A stretch of 64,000 nt of DNA from the NCBI GenBank assembly GCA_015680685.1, contig MNCI01006837.1, forward strand, positions 672,167 to 736,166, written 5' to 3'. Made by a program: the position numbers and the translations under genes. Under the pieces are notes generated by a model. It saw only the letters and a list, made by a program, of their open reading frames with translations, was not told where the DNA came from and did not search any database. The stretch is from Gnetum montanum (lineage: Eukaryota > Streptophyta > Gnetopsida > Gnetales > Gnetaceae). This document shows positions 12,122 through 24,100 of the stretch, piece by piece. Each line of letters starts with the position of its first letter. The stretch's first letter is position 1.

Positions 12122-15100
12122 CTGCACTCACAGCTATCCTCGCTTAGTTAAGAAGCAGGTGTGAAAGTGTAGAGAAAACTGAAAATGTTAAATCTTGATA
12201 AGATGCAAACTTGAAAGCTGAAACCATCAACATATTTAAATATAGGGTTCTAGGGTCACTCAATGAATAGGGTTGCAATGATTTTTTATGTTGCAAGGGA
12301 GAGCTTATCATTTACAATTCTGTAAGAAAAACACAATAATTGTTGTCTGTTGTTGCAGTGCTTCACTTTTGTACATGTGACCTTAAATCTTCATATGCTA
12401 TATTATATTGTTAAATAATTATATTAAATATTTGAACTTACTTTTAAAGCTTATATTTTTATAATTATAAGTTAGATTGTAAATTAGGCCAAGGCCATTT
12501 AAGCAAAGTTAGTATTTATTAACAGTTTTCAAATTATTTAATATTTAAAATAGCAAAAATATATATCTTTTTCATCAAGTGAAAAGGGCAAAGTCTAATA
12601 GCAATTTAGAATAATAATTTAAGATTCATGGAAACATGATCCATAGTTATTTTTTTACTTTTGATAAAAAAGTTTAGTATGTTGTATATTTTATATTTTA
12701 CTTAACAGGATGACATCAAAATTCAAAGTTAACCAATCATGTTTAAATTTGGTGAACTAACTTAAGGTAGGAACTTATTATTAGTTTTTGGCTGAAATAT
12801 AGTTCATGAAATTGTTTATAACGATCAATATTTTGAAAAAAGTGCCTTAACTGCCTAGACGTTCTACTCTTTAAGTAAAATATTTGTAGTGCCCCACATT
12901 TATACTTGTGACTTTAATACTCTATCAATGCTTCTACATTAATATGAAAACTTTTACGAAGTGGTTTAAGCAAATTTACTATAAGAAGAACCAAATTTTG
13001 GAACTTTCCTTCTCTAAGGTGACAAAAACCTTATCAATGATGAAAAATGGAAAAGCTGTTGGACTAGAACATGTTCCTATAGAAGCCTGGAAAGCATTGT
13101 GGGATACAGGAGTTTCTTAGGTAACACAATTATTTGTCAAAATTTTGAAGGATGGAGAAATGGCCAATAATTAAAGAAAAAGTTGTGTTGTTCCCATCTA
13201 CAAAAATAAAGAAGACGCACAAAATTATACAAACTATAAAGGGATTAAGCTAATGAGCCACACTATGAAGCTTTGGAAGAGAGTCATAGAGCAACCTCTC
13301 ACACTTGAATCAACAATGTCAAAAAATCAATTTGGATTTATGTTAGAGCAATCTACTCTAGAGGCTACTTTCTCGATACGACAATTGATGGAGAAATTCT
13401 ATAAACATAGAAAAAATCTACATATGATCTTCATTGACTTGGAAAAAGCATATGACAAAGTGCCTAGAGATATTATTTGGTGAGCCTTGCAGAGGAAAAA
13501 TATCCCTAATAAATATATCAAAATGATTCAAGATATGTATGAAGGAGTTAGCACTAAAATTTGAACAAGTTATGGAACAACATGTAATTTTTTAGTTATG
13601 GTAGGTCTAGATCAAGGGTTTGCACTTAGCCGATACTTATTTTCCATTATTATAGATGAATTAACAAAAGAGATACCAAATGAAATCCCTTGGTGTATGC
13701 TATTTGTAGATGATATTGTGTTGGTAGATACAACTCAAGAAAATATTGCTTCTAAAACAGGGAAGTGGAGACATGCTCTAGAATCAAAAGGCTTAAAAAT
13801 TAGCAAAAGTAAGCCAGAATATATGGAATGCAATTTTAATAACATAAATAGTAGTGAAACAGAAGTGACAATTCAAGGCAAAAAAATCTCTCACTGCAAC
13901 CAATTCCACTACCTATGATCAATCCTCCAATTAGATGGTGAAATTGATAAACACATAAAAAATAGCATTGAGGCAAGATGGTCAAAATGGAAATAGGCTA
14001 GTGTGTTCCATGTGATAAAAGAATACTAATAAAATTGAAGCAAAAATTTTACAAGATAGCAATCAAACCTGCTATCCTATATGGTGCTAAATGTTGGGCA
14101 ATACAAAAAAGGCATGAACAACAAATCAATGTGGCAATGCTTTGATGGATGTTGAATGTTACCAAAAAAGATAAACTACATAACACATACATCAAAAGAA
14201 GACTTGGAGTGGTGTCTGTTTCAGATAAGCCACAAAAACGATGGCTTAGATGGTTTGGACATAAACAAAGAAGATCAAACAATGAGCGTATAAACAAAGG
14301 TTGCTACCTCACTATTCCAAGAAAGCCACCAAAAGGAAGACCAAAGAAGATATGGGGGAAAACAATTGAAGATGATTTGAAGAAACTACAAATAAACAAA
14401 GATCTAGCTCCTCATCTAGGCGAATGGAAAAAGAGAACTCATGTAGCCAACCCCATTTTGTTGGGACATGACTAAGATGATGATGATGATTTTGTTGATT
14501 CTTATATATGTATACACACATACATATGTTGCTAAGGAACTTGACCAATGAATCAAGTAGAACATGACCTATGAATCAAGAATATTATATATATCATGGT
14601 TATGTTATTTTTAAATAGTAAACATATGGAATATTGTATATGTTTTTTATGCACTATCTTTAGAGTTTCATTAGTTATTAGAGTACAAGTACCCATTCCA
14701 TGGCTGTAGAAAGGTCATGTGATGACCATTCATGGCATCATAAGACCATGCAATAATAAGGCATGAACATAAATTGGAAATTTTGCATTTTTGAGAGCCT
14801 AAAAAAGGTTTTTTTACTTAGTTTTATATCCTAGACCTGCAACTTTTCATGTTTTCATTCTGAAACCTCTTTTTGCAACTTATAAGACAATTCAAAAGAA
14901 GGAATGCTGCTAAAAATGAAGCACAGCTACATATTTATTGCTTGCAAATTCAAAATTGATATTTTGTTAAGACAAAAGGAAAAAACAGAGATAGATATCA
15001 TGTTTGAATGTTTTATAATTGTCAATTTTTGTTATGTTAGATCAGTAGGAATTGAAACTGAGGTCTAGCAAAATTAGAATTCGAAATGTTGATGTTGTAG

Positions 15101-18100
15101 ATCTGGGAATTGAACCTGCAACTTATTAGAATATATTTTGATTAATTTTTAACAGTGATCATGGAAAGAATTGAACTAATGACTTGGCAGTATGGAAAAG
15201 GTTTAAAAAGAAAAGATAGAACAATTTCCAAGAAAGAATCAATTACAAGAAACAATCCATTATCTCTTGAATTCCACTAGTAGTTATAAAGAGAAAGAAG
15301 GAGGGGAGAGAGGTAAAGCACACTGGGAAAAAAGGAAAGCACAACCACAAAGGAGTATGGCTGAAAGAAAATAACAATAATAATAAAAGATTTTTGCTGT
15401 TACAAAAAACAGCTGAAATGAAAAAAATCAGAGTTAAGCAACAATCTAGCATATTAATAAATTCTACTTGAACAACCACGAGGGAGTGTGATTAAAAAAG
15501 AAAAGAACAAAAATGGAAAAAGAAAACTTTGGCTACTACAAAAGACAGCAAATGAAAGAAAATTAAATCTTAACAGCAATCCAGCATATTGATAAATTGC
15601 TTTTGGTAAGCAAGATTTCTGATCAAGAAGGTAACATGATACTTCTCATGCTCTGTTTCATGATGGCCAACATTGGCTAATTATCTCAATATATCTTCTG
15701 GTCTAAGCACTTTGCCTTGAATATCTTCTTATACTTGACCAATTTTGGCAAGATTTGTTGTTGAAATCTCTGGATTGTTGAATCATTGATTTTGATGTTG
15801 GATACCTTTGTCTATCCTTAACACTCACAAGCCTAAATAACTTGGATGTAATTTGTTTCTATAATAATTCAAAAATATCCATAATAATTTGGGGCATTTT
15901 TTGCATAAAAGTTTGCCAATAAGGGCCAAGAATCCTTAATATTAAGAGAGGTACTACTGATAGAAAGTTAGAGTATCCCTAGGCCCATGTCTATTTTGTG
16001 GATTTGTAAAAGAGTTGTTGAATTCTTAGTTTCCTGCTAAATTTTGATTGATGACCCCTTGAATGCTTAATCCTTAAATGTGAAACTTGATTCTTATTTG
16101 TATACCTTCTTAAGTCAGATTTTGATATCTTTCTAAGAGGCCAATAGAGTGGGGGAAATCTAGAGTGCTAATTTATGGCTATTATGATAATGATTTATCT
16201 ATTATCTGCTATTGGAAAATTGGATAGTTTGATTAATAATATTTCAAGAAGAGCTAAATTAAGATGATTTTGTACTGTAAGTGTTGCTGGGAAAATATAA
16301 AATATTGTCTTACCATTGAATGGATTTGAAATTATTATTTTATATATTTCTTGTGACCAACTAATTGGTTGAGCAGAGTTGTTAATGAATAACATCAAAT
16401 ATATTTTATGGTTTGATGAAATTAGAACTTGATTTTTAAATCAGAAAATACAGATTTGTACATTTTATTAGAAGAATATTGCATAGATTTTTGTGATTGC
16501 TATTTGGTTTTCATAGGTATCTTTCAATTCAAAAAATTAGGAATGGTTTAACGAAAATCTGAACATGGTGGTTTGTGCCAGTTAGACATGATTCATTTTA
16601 GTTACCCTTCATTTTCTTGAATACTAAAGATTCAAAAATTATGTTTGAGAAGCATTAGAGTTTAGTCTAGAGCTTTGTTCAAACCTTATGTGGTTGTTGA
16701 TTAGAAAGTAAGAATTCATTTATTAGCATAAGCAAAATCCAAAGCAGCAAAGTTGATACTGTATCTTTACTAATAACTAGAGTATATGTGATAGTGTATC
16801 TACTAAACATTAGAGTATGTTAGCAAGTTATTTGCTATCAAGATGCATTATGGTTTGGTGATTGTTGGTTGTGGCCGCCTTGATTCTTCTATTAAGAGTT
16901 TCAATATTTGATTTATAAATTATTGGTGCATATGATTCTTGTGCTTGCTAGTAAGCTATTCATTTAAACAAAATTATTAATGTGCAAGAGTTTCAATATT
17001 TGAGTTATAAATTATTGGTGCATATGATTCTTGTGCTTGCTGGCATGCTATTCATTTAAACAAAATTATTAATGTGCACTGTCTAATTTCTGATTTTCAT
17101 AACTGCTAAACCATGAAGATTGTATCACTGGTAATGATATAGTGAATAAATATGGAGATGGATCCTCAACTGCTATATTGTTCATGTATCTTATTGCAAT
17201 TTATCTGTTTTATGATTCTTGTGCTTGCTGGTAAACTATTCATTTAAACAAAATTATTAATGTGCACTGTCTAATTTCTGATTTTCATAACTACTAAACC
17301 ATGAAGATTGTATCATTGGTAGTGATACAGTGAATAGATATGGAGATGGATCCTCAACTGCGATATTGTTTGTGTATCTTATTGCAATTCATCTGTTTTA
17401 TATATAATATGTCTCCCCACATTTTGACTCTATATCTGACTTATTATTTTTGGGTATGTACAATTTAAGATTGCTAAGGTGATTTGGCTGAGTTGCTTTG
17501 CTTGTAGCTGAACTAGATGAATATAAAGATAATTACTAGTTGTTTTGACATTTGTATTACACTATAGATACATAGTGTATATTGAAAGATGCCAATTGTC
17601 ATATTGGCATTGTCTTCCTGCCAAATCCTTAAGCCAGTATTTGAATTCTAAAATTTTCTCTATTTATAGTTTACTTTTTAGGCTGAATTAATTGTTGTCC
17701 GCATTGGTCTAAATGCAAGTTGAATTTCTAATGATTGACTAGTTGTTGGAAAAAAATTTTAACCTTGCACTTCAATCAGCATTTTGGGGGCTTCATGCAT
17801 TGACTCTTACCCCCTACAATGCAGTGTTACAAATATAGTATCAATGTACTCCTACCTCCTTACTTTCTCTTTCATATTGTTTCTACATGTATGAGTCATG
17901 TCTTTTATGTTTTAGTTTAGTCAAGTAGATGTAAGAGTCACTAGAAGTCATTAGATATCAACTTATGCATCCTAGGTGGTTAGAAGCTATGTTTCTTTAT
18001 GTTATGTTTATGTGTTAAAGCATAGGAAGAGAGCATGTCTAAAGGTCAATAGAGGGGATTAATGGATCTTCAAGTGTGAGCATGTCATTTGTGGCAAAAC

Positions 18101-21100
18101 TATACCCCTCCTCAAAGTATAAATAGAGACGTACAACCATCCCCCTCCCTCCCCAAACCTCATTGTGATATGTCCATTGTGATGTGAAGTAAATGAAAGT
18201 TTCTCATTTCATTTGAGTGTATTCATTCCATTGTGCTTGAGCTGAACTTTCTTTAATCTCAGCCATGTTCTCCCTTTTCACACATTTTCACAACCATGAA
18301 TTCTCACATGAGTTGAATCCTCTTAAATGTTACTCTCACACATTGATTCTTATTAGATTTCTCACAAGCTGTACTCACAAGAATCCAAAGCTTCTCACAA
18401 TTCTCTCAAATGTTTAAAGTTATTACATGTGTTATTTCATGTTCTAATTTCATGCATATGGTAGTTCATAAGTTGTGAGTGTTTGAAGGGTTTAATGTTT
18501 ATGTATGCATGGATTAATGAATTCCCCTGCTATCTTTGCTTGAATTTAAGAGGTTCAACTCAAAGTTGAACTCTAATACATTTTTTCTATCTCAATTTGT
18601 TTCAAAAATTAGGGATTAGTGAACCTTCTTCTGCAGCTCTTCCTAATTTCTCCAAGATTGGCTCAATTCTTTCTTATATTTAACAAACTAAGCCTTACTC
18701 AACCATTGGAAACTTGATTGATGAAGGATGCATAATTTATCAACTAGTGTTATAAGTTTTGAAGGCGTATCTACACTCATCTAAGGACATTTCTCATGTA
18801 TTTCATGCATTTTATGTAACAGGGCATTGTTCCCTTAATTTGCCATTTCAATTGATGTAATTGGTTTGCATGTGCCTCCAAACTATTGAGCATAGGCCTA
18901 ACATCTTTCTTATGCTTGTGCTACCCTTCTTTAGGCTTGATTTATCTAAATTGTTCACCCCGAGATTATCACACATTGTAATTCTCTGTAGGCAGGTCCA
19001 TGACCTCACGACAAGTCATGGTAACTCATAAGTTAAAGAAGAACTTGTGGTCTAATCACACAATACATAGTGAAGGACAGATTTCTGCCATGACCTAGAA
19101 TGATCATCATGACTTGACCACGACCCATGATCTAGCTCATTGTCAATCTCATGACCCATGGTTAATTCAATTTTATTTTATTCATTATTTTTAGGCCACA
19201 CAACTTGACCACGACCTATGGTCATTATTCCATGATGGCACCATGACTCATGATCTCATCACCATTCCTGCCCCACAACTTGTGGTCTCCACAGAATTCA
19301 CCATGACAAATCCTCAACTCATGGTCTCCTCATGGTCAACTTTTCGACCAAGTTTCCATTTGTAAAAGAACAAAAAAACAACATATAAATGACTATTTGC
19401 ATTCCTGTTTTAGAATTATATCTAAATAGCATTAATCAAATTATAATTCCTCCAAAATTGTGCAGCAAGTTAAGCCGCAAGAGCAACCGCAGGTTAAGCC
19501 GTAGGAGCAAACGCAGGAGGGTGCGAAACAACTGGAACAGGCAAGAGTCACTGGAGCACCAGTAGATGACGGCAAGGGTTAGAGGGATGGAGGGACGGAC
19601 ACTCAGCCAGACGACGGCGAGGGTCAAAGGAACAAAGGGACGGAAGCCCAGTCGGACCGAGGGCCAGGTAAACGCGATGGACTGGCCCGTGGGGAAGATG
19701 GGAGGTATGAGCCCGATGGAAACATCGAGACCCACTCCTGGGCTGACCATATCCTTCGCCTCTAGGTCAACAAGCCCCCGCTTGAGGGCGTCCACACCAT
19801 GCAGCGGAGTCTCGTTGGTTGCTTTGTCTCCCGGGGAGCACACCCGTGGCTGGACTTGATCTGCCGGTGGGCACAAGAGCAGTGGAAGGTGGGCTCAGTG
19901 GGTGTTTGAAGTCTGTCTGAGGACCTACTCCTATTCATCTTCCCATCTCAACAAACCAGGAACTCGGTGCTGCTTGGAGGCCCGTGGTTTTACGGGGCTC
20001 GAGGGCTGGCTTTGACCCCATGGCGCCCCGGGGCCCATCACGAGACCGACCTGTTTGCCAGGGCCCCGGTGTGGATGCGGGTATCTGGGATTCCGTGGGA
20101 ACTATGGAACTTGGAGTTCCTGAAGAAAATCACGGGTTTCTTCAACGACTTCATCACCTTCGACCACATCACACAGTCGATAGAAAAAATGGGGTTCACC
20201 CGCTTCTACGTCTGGCACAGGCTATCCGATAAGGACCTCATTAGGGAGGTCGTGTTGGAACTCCCTGGCGAGGAGGAAAGCCTTCAAGTCAAATTTGAGA
20301 ACCTAGAAGATGAACCAAGCCTCAAACGCAGAACAACGACCCAAGAGGGCAAAACCGACGGTTGTATGTGTTGTGGGAAGCCCAGACACCAGGAGGCAGA
20401 CTGTTGAGTCCAGTGGGCACGGCCACTACAGCCTGGAGCCCAAACCAGGCAGCTATTAGAGAGGGGTGCCTGGGTCACAATGGGTCGCAAGGGCCAAATG
20501 CACCCATCATCCGACCGATTGCCCCCCCAAAGCCCCCCCAAGAAACCCCCCCCCCCCCCTCTACCATCATAAGACCAAGTTGCAAGCAATGGAATCGCAC
20601 CTTCTCCAATGGGAAGGTTGGAATACCCACGTGCACCCCTGCCTGGGCCGGGCAGGTGGCCTCGCCATTTTCGCCTGCTACGCCATGATGCTTGTGAACA
20701 CATCACATTGGGCCATGACTATCCAAATCCCCTCCCAGGGGATTTGGTTGACCAACTTCTACGGGGCGCAAAATTGGGAGCAACGGCTACAAGAGCTAAA
20801 CCCCATGGCGGCACTTGTGCCAAACCACCAATCATGGATGGTAGTGGGGGACTTCAATCAACGCCTACACTCATGGGAGAAATCTGGGGGGGCTGCCCCC
20901 CCCCCCCCCCCCCCCCCCACCGGGCGCACAAGAGTTCCAAGAGTTTCTTGCAACCCACTCCTTGGTGGACCTACCCATTGAGAACTGCCAGTTCACATGG
21001 AGCAATCAGAGGAAAGGCCCGGACCGTGTCCTCTCCCGAATTGATCGGGTCTGCATCAACTCCGACCTCCTCCTCTGTTCCACCGTGCAGGTTTCAGTGC

Positions 21101-24100
21101 AAGAAAGAGTTGCCTCGGATCATGGCTCGCTGGTCTGTTCGCTCGGACTGGAAAAGCCCCGAGCCCCACGGCCCTTCCGCTTTGAGGCCACCTAGTTATC
21201 TAAGCCATGGTTGAGGCCGTTGGTTGAGGACACTTGGGCAAATTACCGGCCTGGCCAAGATGATCCCCAAAATTTCCTTAAGGAGGCTTTGCTTCGATTG
21301 AAATAGGCCATTCGAGCTCTCCCAGTGGAAGATAAATTCTCCTTTAGGAAGGGTCAAAGGGCACTCCGGGATCAACTTGGTCGGATACAGACCCGGCAGG
21401 AAGCTAGGGAAGATTTACACGAGGAGCAATGCATTCTACGTCAGCTTCAAAGCCTTGACTTGGAAGAGGAGACATACTGGTGTCAACGCTCCCAAGTCAA
21501 ATGGCTCCGAGAAGGGGACAGGCAAACAAAATTTGTTTTTGCCATCGCTAAGACACGTGGAGGGGGCCAACCACGTTGTCTACGCAACTAGGATGGGGAG
21601 ATTATTGATGACCCGCAGAAAATTGCAAGCGAGTTGACGCAATACTGGGGGAGGATCTAGGCCAAGCAATCTACCAGGCCCATCTCGGTCCAAGTAGAGC
21701 AGGTGCTAAACGAGGAGGACAACATGTGGTTGCTGGCCCCCTTCTCATGGCAAGAACTCACAACCACTATCAATAGCATGTCAAGAGGAAAGGCACCTGG
21801 TCCTGACAACTGGAGCCTTGAGTTCTTTAAACATTCATGGATATTGTGGGACCCAATATCCTGGACATGTTCAATCTCATGCTGGCCAAGAGATAGGTCC
21901 AAAGGGAACTCAATTGCTCCCGAATTGTGTGCATCCCAAAACAATCGAACGCACACCGCCCAGAACACTTCCGCCCTATCGGAGTCTGTAACGTGCTTAT
22001 TCGGCTCTTCTCCAAGCTACTGATGCATAGGCTTGTGCCACTTATGCCCAAGCTTGTGGAAATCAACCAAGCTGGCTTGGTGCAGGGCCGGACCCTTCAA
22101 GACCAGGTTCTCCTTATGCAGGAGGTGCTCCACTCACTTCGAACTATGGGTTTCCCTGGGCTTTGTCTCAAACTTGACATTACCAAGGCATATGACACGC
22201 TCAGCTGGGAGGCCCTGAAGTCCATTATGCAACAGAAAGGCTTTGACCAACAATTCATCCAACTTTGCATTCGACATGGGGGGGGCCGATTGTGGGGGCT
22301 ATCTTCTCCAAGAAGCGGGCTGCGACAGGGGGACTCGCTTTTGCCCTTGCTTTTCATCATCGCTATGGATCTAATGCAAAACTATTGCAGCACATCTAGG
22401 GTGGATGGCTTGGACATTGCAGAGGTGGCATGTCGGGCTGAACACTATGCAGATGACACAATGCTACTCAGTCGGGCAGCCGTCCCACAAGCACGATGTA
22501 TCAACATCGCTCTATCCTGCCTGGCAACTGAGTTGGGGTTGGAGATTAATTGAACTAAATCTTCAGCTCATTTTGTTAATGTTGACAAATAGGTCAAAAA
22601 CCAGGTGGTGCAAGTCCTGAATATCCTGCCCGGGACGGGCAAAGACACATACCTGGGCATTCCACTCTACCAATGGGGGCAGACTATATTGTGGGGGCTA
22701 CTGATAGAGAAGGTTGAAAGAAGGATGGACCACTGGGCAAATCATTTCTTGTCTCATAAAGGGTGACTGCTTGTGGCGATGGGGATCCTCACGACGATTA
22801 CCCGGTTCGTGGCGGCCATTGCCACCCCCCCAAACGCCATCATCAACAGGATCAACATGTTGATCAGACACTTCATCTGGAAGGGGGGCAAGGGGGACAC
22901 AAAAACCACTTGGTGAATTGGGAACGGGTTGCATGCCCCCGTAATGCGGGGGGGGGGGGGGGGGNNNNNNNNNNNNNNNNNNNNNNNNNNNNNNNNNNNN
23001 NNNNNNNNNNNNNNNNNNNNNNNNNNNNNNNNNNNNNNNNNNNNNNNNNNNNNNNNNNNNNNNNNNNNNNNNNNNNNNNNNNNNNNNNNNNNNNNNNNNN
23101 NNNNNNNNNNNNNNNNNNNNNNNNNNNNNNNNNNNNNNNNNNNNNNNNNNNNNNNNNNNNNNNNNNNNNNNNNNNNNNNNNNNNNNNNNNNNNNNNNNNN
23201 NNNNNNNNNNNNNNNNNNNNNNNNNNNNNNNNNNNNNNNNNNNNNNNNNNNNNNNNNNNNNNNNNNNNNNNNNNNNNNNNNNNNNNNNNNNNNNNNNNNN
23301 NNNNNNNNNNNNNNNNNNNNNNNNNNNNNNNNNNNNNNNNNNNNNNNNNNNNNNNNNNNNNNNNNNNNNNNNNNNNNNNNNNNNNNNNNNNNNNNNNNNN
23401 NNNNNNNNNNNNNNNNNNNNNNNNNNNNNNNNNNNNNNNNNNNNNNNNNNNNNNNNNNNNNNNNNNNNNNNNNNNNNNNNNNNNNNNNNNNNNNNNNNNN
23501 NNNNNNNNNNNNNNNNNNNNNNNNNNNNNNNNNNNNNNNNNNNNNNNNNNNNNNNNNNNNNNNNNNNNNNNNNNNNNNNNNNNNNNNNNNNNNNNNNNNN
23601 NNNNNNNNNNNNNNNNNNNNNNNNNNNNNNNNNNNNNNNNNNNNNNNNNNNNNNNNNNNNNNNNNNNNNNNNNNNNNNNNNNNNNNNNNNNNNNNNNNNN
23701 NNNNNNNNNNNNNNNNNNNNNNNNNNNNNNNNNNNNNNNNNNNNNNNNNNNNNNNNNNNNNNNNNNNNNNNNNNNNNNNNNNNNNNNNNNNNNNNNNNNN
23801 NNNNNNNNNNNNNNNNNNNNNNNNNNNNNNNNNNNNNNNNNNNNNNNNNNNNNNNNNNNNNNNNNNNNNNNNNNNNNNNNNNNNNNNNNNNNNNNNNNNN
23901 NNNNNNNNNNNNNNNNNNNNNNNNNNNNNNNNNNNNNNNNNNNNNNNNNNNNNNNNNAAAAAAAAAAATTGTGCAGCATCCCTTTAAATAGACAAAGTAG
24001 AAACCCACACCAATATTCATACCTTGACATGATTATATTATTTTTAAGTTTTTCATTAAAAATTTCATGTTATCATCATGGTTAATCATCAAGATCCCAA

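Larger units (their letters stand above)
19468..23964 (+). mobile_element. J-family LINE, G/C-rich copy with assembly gap (copy A)
   Basis: A 14-bp direct repeat AAAATTGTGCAGCA lies at 19454-19467 and 23965-23978, the second directly after an A-run that follows the N gap. This brackets the whole insertion. Inside are ORF1 (DUF4283 and CCHC knuckle), a partial endonuclease and RT with YADD, then the gap. Other copies need about 6.2 kb, yet only 4.5 kb including 993 Ns lies between the repeats, so the gap is undersized or the 3' part is deleted. It is much richer in G/C and CpG than the other copies. Confidence 0.88.

Noticed and set aside
16931-17400. CRISPR-like regularly spaced repeats
   Set aside because: Units are contiguous tandem duplications without spacers, and the DNA is from a plant nucleus.
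20466-21214. 170-200-codon Pro-rich plus-strand frames
   Set aside because: Poly-Pro comes from the C homopolymers; the surrounding motifs show that this is frameshifted LINE endonuclease.
22698-24085. Long open frames of 350-440 codons on both strands
   Set aside because: They consist almost wholly of Ns from the assembly gap translated as unknown residues.
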